Source of the DNA: Streptomyces chattanoogensis
GTDB lineage: Bacteria; Actinomycetota; Actinomycetes; Streptomycetales; Streptomycetaceae
Length of the DNA: 64,000 nt
Assembly (NCBI RefSeq): GCF_001294335.1
Contig: NZ_LGKG01000145.1
Location: forward strand, 102,064-166,063
Direction: 5' to 3'
Below, piece by piece: positions 8,773-17,297 of this stretch. The notes beneath the pieces are model-generated. The model did no database searches and was not told the DNA's origin. It was given only the letters and a program-made list of their open reading frames with translations. The translations under genes and the position numbers were made by a program. Positions within the stretch are counted from its first letter, which is position 1; the number at the start of each line of letters is the position of its first letter.

Positions 8773-10951
8773 GCTGAAGCGGTTCGGGAGGGGGAAGCTG
8801 CCGCGCGCGGCGCTGGCCGCGCTTCTGCTGCTGCCGCTGCTGTACGGCGCGCTGTACCTGTGGTCCTTCTGGGACCCGTACGGACGGCTCGACAAGATAC
8901 CGGTCGCGCTGGTCAACGAGGACAAGGGCGCCGACGTCGGCGGGCAGCGGATCTCGGCGGGCGAGAGCATCGTCGACGGGCTGGGCGACAGCCACACCTT
9001 CGACTGGCGCCCGGTGGACGCCGGGGAGGCCGCCAGGGGCGTCGAGGACGGCACGTACTACCTCTCGCTGTCCATCCCCCGGGACTTCAGCAAGCGGATC
9101 GCCTCCAGCTCCGGCGACCACCCGGAGACCGGCGCCCTGAAGGTGCGGACGAACGACGCGAACAACTACATCGTCGGGCAGATCTCCCGGACGGTGTTCT
9201 CCGAGGTGCGCGCGGCGGCCTCCGAGAAGGCCTCGCGCACCTTCTTCGACAAGATCTTCGTCTCCTTCTCGACACTCCACGACAAGACCGAGGAAGCCGC
9301 CGGCGGCGCCGACAAGCTCAAGAACGGCATCGGGAAGGCCAAGGACGGCAGCGGCCGGCTCGCCGACGGACTGGGCACCGCCAAGGACGGCAGCGGCAAG
9401 CTGGTCAAGGGCCTGGGCGACCTCGACGCGGGCGCCGGGCGGCTCACCCGGGGCAGTTCCGACCTCGCCAAGGGGGCCGGTACGGCCGCCGACGGGTCGC
9501 GCCAACTGGCGGACGGCTCCGGGCAGGTGGCCGACGGCACCCAGCAGCTGGCCGACACCGTCAACGGCATCAACGACAAGGTGGGGCCCTTCATCCACGC
9601 GCACGGCAAGGAGATCGGCGAGGCGGCACGGCTCGTCGCCGACGGCTCCCAGGCCGTCCGCGACCACCTGGACAAGCTGCCCGGCGCGGCCGCCGACGGA
9701 GCGCGCCTCTCCCGGGGCATCTCCGACCACCTGGCCAGGTACTACCGGATGCGCTGCGAGAGCGGGATCACTCTCGAGACCTCCTGCCCCGAGCTGAAGC
9801 AGCTCAGGGACGACGCGGACCGGGCGGCGGACGTCGCCGAGAAGGTCAGCGGCTACGTCCACGACCAGAAGAACCTCGACCAGCTGGACCGTGACCTGGG
9901 CACGCTGCACTACCTGGCGGGCGAGCTGGCGAAGCACGGGCCGACCATGGGCCGGGACATGGACGCCGCGGTCAAGAAGATCAATGACCTCAACGACGGT
10001 GCGCACAAGGTGGCCGCGGGCGCGCGCAAGCTGGCGGCGGGCAATGCCCGGCTGGCCGACGGGGCGGGCCGGCTCAGCGACGGTGCCCACCAGCTGCACG
10101 ACGGCACCGGCCGCGCCGCCACCGGGATGGGCGACCTCGACTCCGGTGTGGGCAGGCTCAAGAACGGTGCGCAGACGCTCGACGGCGGTCTGTTCAAGCT
10201 CTCCGACGGCTCGCGGAAGCTGGCCGGCGGGCTGCACGACGGCGCCCAGCAGATCCCCGATTACGGCAAGAAGGACCGCGACGCGCGCACCCTGGTGATG
10301 TCCGACCCGGTGCAGCTGGCGTCCGACTCCGCCCACAAGGCGGCGAACTACGGCACCGGCTTCGCCCCGTACTTCATCCCGCTGTCCCTGTGGGTCGGCG
10401 CCATGGTGGCGTACATGCTGATCCAGCCGCTCAACCGGAGGGCGCTGGCGATGGGCGCCGCCCCCTGGCGGGTGGCGGTGTCCGGATGGCTGCCGGTGGT
10501 CGGTATCGGGGTGCTGCAGACCGCGGCCCTGATGTCCGTACTGCACTTCGCGCTCGGCCTCGAGATGGCCCGGGCGGCCGGCACGATCGGCTTCCTCGTC
10601 CTGGTCACGGCCTGTTTCTCGGCGATCGTGCAGTGGCTGAACGCGAAGTTCGGACCGGCCGGCCGGATCCTGGTGCTGGCGCTGCTGATGCTCCAGCTGA
10701 CCTCGGCGGGCGGTACGTACCCGGTGCAGACCAGCCCCGGCTTCTTCAACGCCATCCACCCCTATCTGCCGATGAGTTACATCGTCGAAGGGCTGCGCCG
10801 GCTCATCACCGGGGGCGGTCTGGAGCCCGTGTGGCAGGGCAGTCTCGTACTCGCCGCCTTCACCGTGGGAGCGCTCGCGCTGACCTCTGTGGCGGCCCGC
10901 GGCCGCCAGGTGGTGCGGATGAAGGACCTCCACCCGGAGCTGAGCCTGTGA
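8744..10951 (+). CDS. YhgE/Pip-domain membrane protein (ABC-2-type exporter-like)
   Basis: This 735-residue protein has one N-terminal membrane helix (about 22-42), a large extracytoplasmic region, and about five C-terminal helices (from residue 545). That is the YhgE/Pip plan related to ABC-2 permeases, phage-infection protein Pip and EsaA-like proteins. The extracytoplasmic part contains two blocks of short repeats of the type xLADGxxxLxDG (about 186-282 and 415-507), predicted long helical or coiled rods. The ribosome site is GAGGAGGGGG, and the start lies inside the end of the preceding ABC-like gene, so translation is coupled. Family members are proposed to export lipids, peptides or proteins; the substrate here is unknown. 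Confidence 0.88.
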   Translation: MRSPRLAALELKRFGRGKLPRAALAALLLLPLLYGALYLWSFWDPYGRLDKIPVALVNEDKGADVGGQRISAGESIVDGLGDSHTFDWRPVDAGEAARGVEDGTYYLSLSIPRDFSKRIASSSGDHPETGALKVRTNDANNYIVGQISRTVFSEVRAAASEKASRTFFDKIFVSFSTLHDKTEEAAGGADKLKNGIGKAKDGSGRLADGLGTAKDGSGKLVKGLGDLDAGAGRLTRGSSDLAKGAGTAADGSRQLADGSGQVADGTQQLADTVNGINDKVGPFIHAHGKEIGEAARLVADGSQAVRDHLDKLPGAAADGARLSRGISDHLARYYRMRCESGITLETSCPELKQLRDDADRAADVAEKVSGYVHDQKNLDQLDRDLGTLHYLAGELAKHGPTMGRDMDAAVKKINDLNDGAHKVAAGARKLAAGNARLADGAGRLSDGAHQLHDGTGRAATGMGDLDSGVGRLKNGAQTLDGGLFKLSDGSRKLAGGLHDGAQQIPDYGKKDRDARTLVMSDPVQLASDSAHKAANYGTGFAPYFIPLSLWVGAMVAYMLIQPLNRRALAMGAAPWRVAVSGWLPVVGIGVLQTAALMSVLHFALGLEMARAAGTIGFLVLVTACFSAIVQWLNAKFGPAGRILVLALLMLQLTSAGGTYPVQTSPGFFNAIHPYLPMSYIVEGLRRLITGGGLEPVWQGSLVLAAFTVGALALTSVAARGRQVVRMKDLHPELSL

Positions 10952-10986
10952 GCAGGCGGGCCGCGGGGACCGGCACAATCGCCCCC

Positions 10987-11601
10987 ATGGACAGCTCCAC
11001 TACACGCCGCGACGCCACCCGGCGCAAACTCTTCGAGGCCGCGGTCACGCTCATCGCCGAACAGGGCTTCTCCTCCACCACGGTGGACGAGATCGCCGAA
11101 CGGGCGGGCGTCGCGAAGGGCACCGTCTACTACAACTTCGCGAGCAAGAACGTTCTCTTCGAGGAGCTGCTGCGGCACGGCATCGAGCTGCTGGCGACCT
11201 CCCTCCAGGAGGCCGCCGACGAGGTGACCGGCCGCGGCGGCAGCCGGATCGACGCCCTGGACGCGATGATCCGGGCCGGGCTGGAGTTCATCTCCGCCTA
11301 CCCGGCGCTCACCCAGCTCTACGTGGCCGAGCTGTGGCGCACCAACCGCGCCTGGCAGTCGACGCTGATGGTGGTGCGCGAACGGGCCATCACGGTGGTG
11401 GAGAACGTGCTGCGACAGGCGGTGGCCCATGAGGAGCTCAGCGAGGAGATCGACATCCCGCTGACCGCCTCGGCGCTGTTCGGGATGGTCCTGGTGGCCG
11501 CCCTGGACTGGCAGTCGTACCAGCCGGACCGGTCGATCGACGATGTGCACGCGGCGCTGTCGCGGCTCCTCCAGGGGAGGGTCACCGGCCGCCGGGAGTG
11601 A
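10987..11601 (+). CDS. TetR/AcrR-family transcriptional regulator
   Basis: This 204-residue protein has an N-terminal TetR helix-turn-helix (TVDEIAERAGVAKGTVYYNF, about residues 34-53) and an all-helical C-terminal ligand domain. It follows the YhgE/Pip gene and probably controls the operon through the palindrome at 7883-7904. I chose ATG 10987 because CACAAT, a -10-like hexamer, ends 7 bases upstream, as in other leaderless genes in this window. GTG 10948 overlaps the exporter stop in a GTGA arrangement and would add 13 residues, so a second, coupled start is possible. The ligand is unknown, perhaps a membrane-active compound. Confidence 0.88.
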   Translation: MDSSTTRRDATRRKLFEAAVTLIAEQGFSSTTVDEIAERAGVAKGTVYYNFASKNVLFEELLRHGIELLATSLQEAADEVTGRGGSRIDALDAMIRAGLEFISAYPALTQLYVAELWRTNRAWQSTLMVVRERAITVVENVLRQAVAHEELSEEIDIPLTASALFGMVLVAALDWQSYQPDRSIDDVHAALSRLLQGRVTGRRE

Positions 11602-11685
11602 CCCGGGGCCGGGGCGGCGGTGCGCGCCGAGTGGTCGGTTCCGGCGCGCACCGTACGTACGGCCCCGCGCTCCCCACAAAAGAGT

Positions 11686-11735
11686 GCGCTGCCCTGGCCA
11701 GGATCGTTCCCCCGCCGATCCGACCAGGACAGCGC
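11686..11735. terminator. Long hairpin after the TetR gene, possible terminator or structured RNA
   Basis: Outer arms GCGCTGCCCTGG (11686-11697) and CCAGGACAGCGC (11724-11735) pair in 11 of 12 positions. A second stem, GGATCG with CGATCC (11701-11706 and 11716-11721), closes a C-rich nine-base loop. It lies about 85 bp after the TetR stop. On the plus strand the hairpin is followed by a C-rich tract, and on the minus strand by CTCTTTTGTG. It may be a terminator, or a small RNA with a C-rich loop. Confidence 0.5.
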
Positions 11736-11922
11736 TTCCCCCGTGCTCCCCCGTGCTCCCCCGTGGAGCCCCCGTACGTTCCCCCGTGTTTCCCCGTTAC
11801 GGCCGGGAGCCGCGCCGTTCCGCCGCCCCGTGTCGGCGGTGCGGCGCCGCGTCCCTTCCGTGGTGAACACTCTTCCTTCCGGACGGCCGCCGGCCCATCC
11901 GCGTACCTACTCATCTCGCCGG

Positions 11923-11940
11923 CTGAGTACGGATACTCAG
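11923..11940. promoter_or_regulatory. CTGAGTA-N4-TACTCAG inverted repeat
   Basis: A perfect 7-bp inverted repeat with a 4-base spacer (CGGA) lies about 70 bp upstream of the DUF4126 start. An extra half-site-like ACTGAG follows at 11942-11947, and TACTCA occurs just before it at 11908-11913. The spacing suits a dimeric regulator, but I do not recognise the binding protein. Confidence 0.45.
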
Positions 11941-12011
11941 AACTGAGCACATGACGCCGGTACCGCCGGGAGCCGCCCCGCGCCGCCCGCGGCTGGCCTA
12001 CGATCTCCTGC

Positions 12012-12632
12012 GTGTCCGTACTCCCGTTGGTCTTCACCAGTGGCTGGGCGAGCGGAATCAACGCCTATGCCGTCGTCCTTCTCCTCGGCCTGCTCGGCGC
12101 CTCCGGCGTCACCGACGAGGTGCCCGCCGCACTGCAGCGTCCCGATGTGCTGATCGTGGCCGCCGTGCTCTTCGTCATCGAGGCGGTCGCCGACAAGGTG
12201 CCCTATGTCGACTCCGTCTGGGACGCCGTCCACACGGTGATCCGGCCCATCGCGGGCGGCGTGGTGGCGGCGCTGCTCGCCGGTCACGACGGGTCGCTGC
12301 CCCAGCTCGCGGCCGGTGCGGTGGGCGGAACCACGGCGCTGCTCAGCCATCTGGTCAAGGCGGGCACCCGGATCGCGGTCAACACCTCGCCGGAGCCCGC
12401 GAGCAACATCGTGCTGAGCCTGGCCGAGGATCTGGGCGTCGCCGGGCTCATCGCCTTCGCCGTCTTCCACCCGGTGCTCGCGGCGAGCATCGCGGGCGTG
12501 CTCCTGATCGGCGGCATCGCGCTGGTGATCTTCATGTGGTCGCGGATCCGCCGCTTCCTGCGCCGCCGGCGCGCACGGCGCGAGGAGAAGCGCCTGGCCA
12601 CGGCGGGCGGCGTGGCGCCTCCTGCGGGCTGA
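12012..12632 (+). CDS. DUF4126 family membrane protein
   Basis: This 206-residue protein has about five hydrophobic segments and the DUF4126 features near the N-terminus (FTSGWASGINAYAVVLLLGL) and around EAVADKVPYVDSVWDAVHT. A strongly basic tail (RRFLRRRRARREEK) follows the last helix, as expected for a cytoplasmic end. The function of DUF4126 is unknown. The GTG start is preceded at 7 bases by TACGAT, suggesting a leaderless transcript. The following oxidoreductase gene begins 60 bp later with its own -10-like element. Confidence 0.82.
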   Translation: MSVLPLVFTSGWASGINAYAVVLLLGLLGASGVTDEVPAALQRPDVLIVAAVLFVIEAVADKVPYVDSVWDAVHTVIRPIAGGVVAALLAGHDGSLPQLAAGAVGGTTALLSHLVKAGTRIAVNTSPEPASNIVLSLAEDLGVAGLIAFAVFHPVLAASIAGVLLIGGIALVIFMWSRIRRFLRRRRARREEKRLATAGGVAPPAG

Positions 12633-12692
12633 GGGGCCACGGACGGAACCGCCCCACCGCCGTTGTCAGTGCCGCCGGATAAAGTCGCAGGC

Positions 12693-14204
12693 ATGGCACG
12701 GATTGCGGTGATCGGCGCCGGGATGGGCGCGATGGCGGCCGCTGCCCGGCTGGCCGTTGCGGGCCACCGGGTGGCGGTGTACGAGCGCGGCGCGACGTAC
12801 GGCGGCGCGCTGCGGCGGTACGAACGGGACGGCTTCGCCTTCGACACGGGGCCCGGTCTGCTGCATCTGCCCGCCGTCTACCGCGATCTGTTCCTCAAGA
12901 CGGGCAAGGAGCCACTGGAGAGCTGCGTCGAGCTGGCGCAGGTCGATCCGGCGAGCCGCCATGTCTTCGCGGACGGCACCGCCGTCTCGCTGCCGAACGC
13001 CTCCCGGGCCGGCGTGCTCGCGGCCCTGGACGAAGCGCTGGGCGACGGCGCGGGCGAGCGCTGGAGCGCGCTGGTCAACCGCGCCCGCGAGGCCTGGGAC
13101 GCCACCCGCCGCCCGCTCCTGGAGGAGCCGCTGTGGCAGGACTGGCGGGTGCTGGGCCGCGATCCGTATCCGGCGGTGCGACGGCGCGGGCTGTTCGGGC
13201 GCGGCAAGGGCCCCACAACCGCCACGCTCGCCGAGATCGCCCACCGCGAGCTGGCCGATCCGCGGCTGGTCGCGCTGCTGGAGAGCCATGCGCTGGCGTA
13301 CGGCTTCGACCCGCGCAGCGCCCCGGCGAGCGCGGCGGTGCTGCCGTACATGGAGCAGACCTTCGGGAGCTGGTACCCGCGCGGCGGGATGCGGGCGCTG
13401 GCCGCGGCGGTGTACGAGCGCTGCCGGGCGCGCAAGGTGGAGTTCTCCTTCGGTGCGGAGGTGACCGGGATCGTGGCGAAGGACGGCCGCGCGGCGGGCG
13501 TCGGGCTGGCCGACGGCCGGGTGGCGGAGGCGGAGTTCGTGGTCGCCGGTATCGATCCGGTACAGCTTCCCGGGCTCTGGGAGGAGGGCGAGCTCTGGGG
13601 GGCGGAGGACGTACGCCCCGGTCCGGGGGACCGGGCCGCGGGGCGGCTGACGGTGTGTCTGGCGCTGCGCGGGGCGCGCCCCGCGGGTGCCGTGCACCGG
13701 ACGGTGGTCCATGCCGGTGACCGTGCGGCCGAGCTGGCGGGTGTCTTCGGCGACGGTTCCGGGCGGCGCGGTCCGTGCGCCCGGCCCACGGTGACGGTGC
13801 TGCGCCCCGACGACCCCACTACCCGGCCCGACGACGGCCATGAGGCCGTGACCCTGGCCGCGACGGTCGCCCCGCCCGGTCCGGTCGACTGGAGCGACCG
13901 GGAGACGCTGGTGCGGGAGGCGGACCGGATGACCGGCATCGCCGAGGCCGCGGTTCCGGGGCTGCGCGAGCGGGTGCTGTGGCGGGAGGTACTGCCGCCC
14001 GTGGAGGGCGATTTGGTGCCGGGGCCCGCGCTGGCGGGCCGGGACGGCCGCTTTCTGCGGCCCGGCAACCGCACCCGAATACCGGGGCTGTACACGGTCG
14101 GCGGCTGGTCGCACCCGGGAGGCGGGCCGGCGCACGCCGGGATGTCCGGCGCGATCGTGGCGGGCCTGATCGTGAACGGCGACGACTGGCACGGCTCCAC
14201 CTGA
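12693..14204 (+). CDS. CrtI-like NAD(P)/FAD-dependent oxidoreductase
   Basis: This 503-residue flavoprotein belongs to the phytoene-desaturase-like amine oxidase superfamily. The N-terminal dinucleotide-binding motif is VIGAGMGAMAAAARLA (residues 5-20), followed by the ERGATYGGALRRYE segment that packs on FAD. Near the C-terminus, GLYTVGGWSHPGGGPAHAGMSG forms the second FAD contact typical of CrtI relatives. There are no carotenoid genes nearby, so the substrate is open. ATG 12693 is preceded by TAAAGT ending 7 bases upstream, suggesting leaderless transcription; the upstream GTG at 12663 would add ten residues outside the family pattern. Confidence 0.82.
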   Translation: MARIAVIGAGMGAMAAAARLAVAGHRVAVYERGATYGGALRRYERDGFAFDTGPGLLHLPAVYRDLFLKTGKEPLESCVELAQVDPASRHVFADGTAVSLPNASRAGVLAALDEALGDGAGERWSALVNRAREAWDATRRPLLEEPLWQDWRVLGRDPYPAVRRRGLFGRGKGPTTATLAEIAHRELADPRLVALLESHALAYGFDPRSAPASAAVLPYMEQTFGSWYPRGGMRALAAAVYERCRARKVEFSFGAEVTGIVAKDGRAAGVGLADGRVAEAEFVVAGIDPVQLPGLWEEGELWGAEDVRPGPGDRAAGRLTVCLALRGARPAGAVHRTVVHAGDRAAELAGVFGDGSGRRGPCARPTVTVLRPDDPTTRPDDGHEAVTLAATVAPPGPVDWSDRETLVREADRMTGIAEAAVPGLRERVLWREVLPPVEGDLVPGPALAGRDGRFLRPGNRTRIPGLYTVGGWSHPGGGPAHAGMSGAIVAGLIVNGDDWHGST

Positions 14205-14250
14205 GCCGAGCGGTCGCCGCCGGGCGTGAGACCCGCGCCGCGCCCCCGTC

Positions 14251-15477
14251 TCAGTAGCGGTACTGCTGCTCGTCGTACCCCTGCTGCTGGTAGGGCGGGT
14301 ACTGCTGCTCGGGCGGGAGGTCGCTGTCGCGCTGCTGCGGCACCCAGACCCCGCCGGGCGGTGTCTGGGAGTAGCCCTGCCCCGCCTCCTGGCCCAGGCC
14401 GTCGTACTGCCCGTTCTGCCCGGCGGCGTACGGCGACTGGCCGTAGGGATCCGGCTGCTCGTACGGGTCGTAGGGCGCCGCGTACTGCTGGGCGCCGACG
14501 TACGGGTCGGAGTAGGGCGCCTGCCCGCCCTGGCCGAGGCCGTCCCCGTAGGCCGCGTACGGGTCGGCATAGGCATCGGTGTAGGGGGCCTGGCCGGTCG
14601 CCGGCTGGCCGTAACCGCCGTCGTAGGCATAGCCGTTGCCGCTGCCGTCGACAGCGCCGTCGCCGTCGCTGCCGGTGTTGCCGGTGGCGTTGCCGTAGGC
14701 GTCGTAGGGGGTGTAGCCGGGCTGCTGCACGGCGCGGGCGTCGGAGCTGTAGATGCCGTAGGTGCCGGTCTCGTCGGGCATCGGCTGCGGGGCGTACACG
14801 GGGGCGGCGGTGTCGTACGAGCTCTGCCCGGCGTAGGTGGAGTCAGCGGCGTATGCGGGCTCGGCGGGGTACGGGCTCTGGCTCTCGTACGGACCCTGGG
14901 TGCCGTACGGGCTCTGGGCTTCGTACGGGCTCTGGCCCGCATACGGACCCGGGCCTGCATACGGGCCCTGTGCGTCGGAGGAGTTCTGCGCGCCGTACGC
15001 GTCCTGTCCCGGGTAGCCGTTCTGGCCGGTGTAGGCGTCCTGGCCGGCGTAGGCGTCCTGGCCGCCCTGGAAGGCGTTGGCGCCCGCGAAGACGTTCTCG
15101 TCCTCGTCCCGGCCGGTGTCGTCGGTGGCCGGTACCTCTTCCAGGCCGGAGACTTGGAGGGTCGGTTCGGCGGCGGGGGCGCCGCCCGCGCGGGCCCGGC
15201 GGCGCCGGCTCTGCTGCTCCGGCTTGGTGCGCAGGGCCCAGCCGGTGGTGAAACCGCGCCGGAAGGAGAGCGTGACGTTCGTCTGGCCGATGGCGAAGGC
15301 GATCAGGCCGGCCCCGATCACGATCACCTGGGGCAGGATCACGCCCACGACCACGCCGAGGAAGCCCACGAAGGCCAGCAGCCGCCAGCGCAGCCGCGCC
15401 TTGTTCTGGAGCAGGACCTCGGCCAGGAGCCAGACGGCTACCAGACCGAACGCGATGTAGAGGATCGTCCAGCCCAT
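14251..15477 (-). CDS. Membrane protein with long Tyr/Gly/Gln-rich repetitive tail
   Basis: Of 408 residues, only the first 90 or so look folded. Three hydrophobic segments (about 3-20, 30-48 and 51-67) are followed by a basic stretch (RTKPEQQSRRRRARAGG). The remaining 300 residues are low complexity, built of short units such as GQDAY, GQSPY and YGTQGPY, rich in Tyr, Gly, Gln, Pro and Asp and almost free of Lys and aliphatic residues. This composition is prion-like or scaffold-like, and the tail probably faces the cytoplasm. Short repeats are also visible in the DNA (about 14840-15080). I know of no function; it lies 37 bp after metF in the same orientation and may be co-transcribed. Confidence 0.75.
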   Translation of the reverse strand: MGWTILYIAFGLVAVWLLAEVLLQNKARLRWRLLAFVGFLGVVVGVILPQVIVIGAGLIAFAIGQTNVTLSFRRGFTTGWALRTKPEQQSRRRRARAGGAPAAEPTLQVSGLEEVPATDDTGRDEDENVFAGANAFQGGQDAYAGQDAYTGQNGYPGQDAYGAQNSSDAQGPYAGPGPYAGQSPYEAQSPYGTQGPYESQSPYPAEPAYAADSTYAGQSSYDTAAPVYAPQPMPDETGTYGIYSSDARAVQQPGYTPYDAYGNATGNTGSDGDGAVDGSGNGYAYDGGYGQPATGQAPYTDAYADPYAAYGDGLGQGGQAPYSDPYVGAQQYAAPYDPYEQPDPYGQSPYAAGQNGQYDGLGQEAGQGYSQTPPGGVWVPQQRDSDLPPEQQYPPYQQQGYDEQQYRY

Positions 15478-15514
15478 ATACGCCCCTCTTCCGCCGCTTT
15501 CCGGCCACCGTAGA

Positions 15515-16432
15515 TCAGGACCGCTGGTGCAGCCCCAGATTCTCGTAGATCTCCAGAGTCGCCGTGGAGTGGTTCAGGGTAATGAAGTGCAACCCCGGGA
15601 TGTCCTCGGCCATCAAGCGTGCACACAGTTCCGTCGCGTACTCGATGCCAATGGAGCGTACCGCCGCACGGTCGTCCTTGACCGCCAGGATGCGTTCGGC
15701 CAGCTCGGGCGGGAAGGCGGCGTTGCTCAGCTGGGCGAAGCGCTCGATCTGGCGGACGTTGGTCACCGGCATGATCTCGGGGATGATCGGCGTCGAGCAG
15801 CCCGCCGCGGCGACCCGGTCGCGCAGCCGGAGGTAGTCCTCGGCGTAGAAGAACATCTGGGTGATGGCGAAGTCGGCGCCGGCGCGGCACTTGTCGACGA
15901 AGTGCGCGACGTCGGTGTCCCAGTCCGTCGAGCGCGGGTGCATCTCGGGGAAGGCGGCGACGCCCACGCAGAAGTCGCCGGATTCCTTGATGAGGCGGAC
16001 CAGGTCGGCGGCGTAGTCGAGGCCCTGCGGGTGGCGCACCCACTCGCCCATCGGGTCGCCGGGCGGGTCGCCGCGCAGCGCGAGCATGTTGCGGATGCCG
16101 GCGTCGGCGTACTGGCCGATGACGTTGCGCAGGTCGGCCAGGGAGTGGTTGACGGCGGTCAGGTGGGCCACCGGGGTGAGGGTGGTGTCGGTGGCGATGC
16201 GTTCGGTGGCGCGCACCGTGCCCTCACGGGAGGTGCCGCCGGCGCCGTATGTCACGGAGACGAAGGTCGGGGCGACGGCCTCGATGCGGCGAATGGCGTT
16301 CCACAGGGTCCGCTCGCCCTTCTCCGTCTTCGGGGCGGCGAACTCGAACGAATATGACTTCTTGCCGGAAGCCAGCAGCTCGCGCACGGTGCGTGCGCGA
16401 TCAGTCCTGGTGGAAGCTGTACCTAGGGCCAT
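15515..16432 (-). CDS. metF: 5,10-methylenetetrahydrofolate reductase
   Basis: This 305-residue TIM-barrel flavoenzyme reduces methylene-tetrahydrofolate to methyl-tetrahydrofolate, the methyl donor for methionine synthesis. Family landmarks are [15 protein letters not shown] with the catalytic glutamate, [51 protein letters not shown] for FAD binding and [15 protein letters not shown]. Length and order match bacterial MetF. The gene starts at ATG 16432 and is followed by the Tyr-rich membrane protein gene. No riboswitch is visible in the 129 bp upstream of it. Confidence 0.95.
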   Translation of the reverse strand: MALGTASTRTDRARTVRELLASGKKSYSFEFAAPKTEKGERTLWNAIRRIEAVAPTFVSVTYGAGGTSREGTVRATERIATDTTLTPVAHLTAVNHSLADLRNVIGQYADAGIRNMLALRGDPPGDPMGEWVRHPQGLDYAADLVRLIKESGDFCVGVAAFPEMHPRSTDWDTDVAHFVDKCRAGADFAITQMFFYAEDYLRLRDRVAAAGCSTPIIPEIMPVTNVRQIERFAQLSNAAFPPELAERILAVKDDRAAVRSIGIEYATELCARLMAEDIPGLHFITLNHSTATLEIYENLGLHQRS

Positions 16433-16561
16433 ACCGGCAGGTTAACCAGAGCCCCGGCGCACACCAACCGACAGCGACGATTGTCCACGGGTTGGACATT
16501 TTCCCGGCCACCGGACGTCCGGAAATCGTTGCCGGAGCGTACGGGTCCGATGAGTCAGGGC

Positions 16562-17212
16562 CTAGGCGCTCCGGGTACGGATCCGCTTCGCCAGGCCGGC
16601 GGCGGCCGCTCCCGGGTCGTCGGCCTCGGTGAGGGCCCGTACGACCACGATCCGGCGGGCGCCGGCCTCCAGGACCTCGTCGAGGTTGCCCGCGTCGATC
16701 CCGCCGATGGCGAACCAGGGGCGCTCGGGGGCCTGTGCGGCGGTGTAGCGGACGAGGTCGAGGCCGGGGGCGGGGCGGCCCGGCTTGGTGGGGGTGGGCC
16801 AGCAGGGGCCGGTGCAGAAGTAGTCCACCCCTGCCTCGGCGATCGCGGCGTCCACCTCGGCCTCGGCGTGGGTGGAGCGGCCTATGAGGACGTCCTGGCC
16901 GAGGACGGCGCGGGCGGCCGGGACCGGCAGGTCGCCCTGCCCGAGGTGCAGCACCTCGCTGCCGATGGCGTGGGCGACGTCGGCGCGGTCGTTGACCGCG
17001 AGCAGTTTGCCGTGCCGGCGGCAGGCGTCCGCGAAGACCTCGAGATGGCGCAGCTCCTCGGCGGCCTCCATGCCCTTGTCGCGCAGCTGGACGATGTCCA
17101 CGCCCGAGGACAGCACCGCGTCCAGGAACTGCGGCAGGTCGCCCTGGCGGGTGCGGGCGTCCGTGCAGAGGTAGAGCCGGGCGTCGGCGAGGGCCTGTCG
17201 TGCGGTGGTCAT
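16562..17212 (-). CDS. thiE: Thiamine-phosphate synthase
   Basis: This 216-residue TIM-barrel enzyme condenses the hydroxymethylpyrimidine diphosphate and thiazole phosphate moieties to form thiamine phosphate. Characteristic segments are [71 protein letters not shown] (pyrophosphate and thiazole site) and [15 protein letters not shown] 17212 follows a GGGGGGA ribosome site on the minus strand; the open frame extends further upstream but only through the terminator hairpin of the preceding gene. The other thiamine genes thiO, thiS and thiG lie 2 kb away on the opposite strand. Confidence 0.94.
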   Translation of the reverse strand: MTTARQALADARLYLCTDARTRQGDLPQFLDAVLSSGVDIVQLRDKGMEAAEELRHLEVFADACRRHGKLLAVNDRADVAHAIGSEVLHLGQGDLPVPAARAVLGQDVLIGRSTHAEAEVDAAIAEAGVDYFCTGPCWPTPTKPGRPAPGLDLVRYTAAQAPERPWFAIGGIDAGNLDEVLEAGARRIVVVRALTEADDPGAAAAGLAKRIRTRSA

Positions 17213-17235
17213 CGGGCGGCTGTCCCCCCAGGTCG

Positions 17236-17267
17236 GGGGCGTACGGGCCGGGCGGCCCGTACGCCCC
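17236..17267 (-). terminator. Strong hairpin terminator after the Rv2175c-like gene
   Basis: A perfect 14-bp stem (17236-17249 with 17254-17267) and a four-base loop (GGGC) lie 30 bp after the Rv2175c-like stop and upstream of thiE. It should insulate thiE from that gene. Confidence 0.7.
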
Positions 17268-17297
17268 GGTGCGGTTACGGATTCGGGTGCGGTGGCG

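Larger units (their letters stand above)
11602..12011. other. 410-bp intergenic stretch with hairpin, C-rich tract and inverted repeat
   Basis: No convincing gene is present; the open frames here lack ribosome sites and family features. It contains a 50-nt hairpin (11686-11735), then a pyrimidine-rich stretch with repeated CCCCCGTG units (about 11736-11800), then a short inverted repeat at 11923-11940. A -10-like TACGAT (11999-12004) precedes the GTG start of the DUF4126 gene by 7 bases, so that transcript is probably leaderless. Confidence 0.6.

Noticed and set aside
8183..10978. 931-codon open frame on the minus strand across the ABC-like and YhgE/Pip genes
   Set aside because: It is the high-GC shadow of a strongly coding plus-strand pair; it lacks a ribosome site and any family resemblance, and its composition follows the antisense codon pattern.
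11736..11800. Repeated CCCCCGTG units considered as a CRISPR-like or minisatellite array
   Set aside because: Units are only 6-10 bases, irregular and without spacers; there are no cas genes anywhere in the window.
11319..12061. Overlapping minus-strand frames in the gap before the DUF4126 gene
   Set aside because: Low-complexity Arg/Gly/Thr translations without ribosome site or homology; they run through the hairpin and C-rich repeat.
14840..15080. Regular 18-21 bp repeats considered as a CRISPR array
   Set aside because: They are in frame within the Tyr/Gln-rich membrane protein and encode its peptide units.
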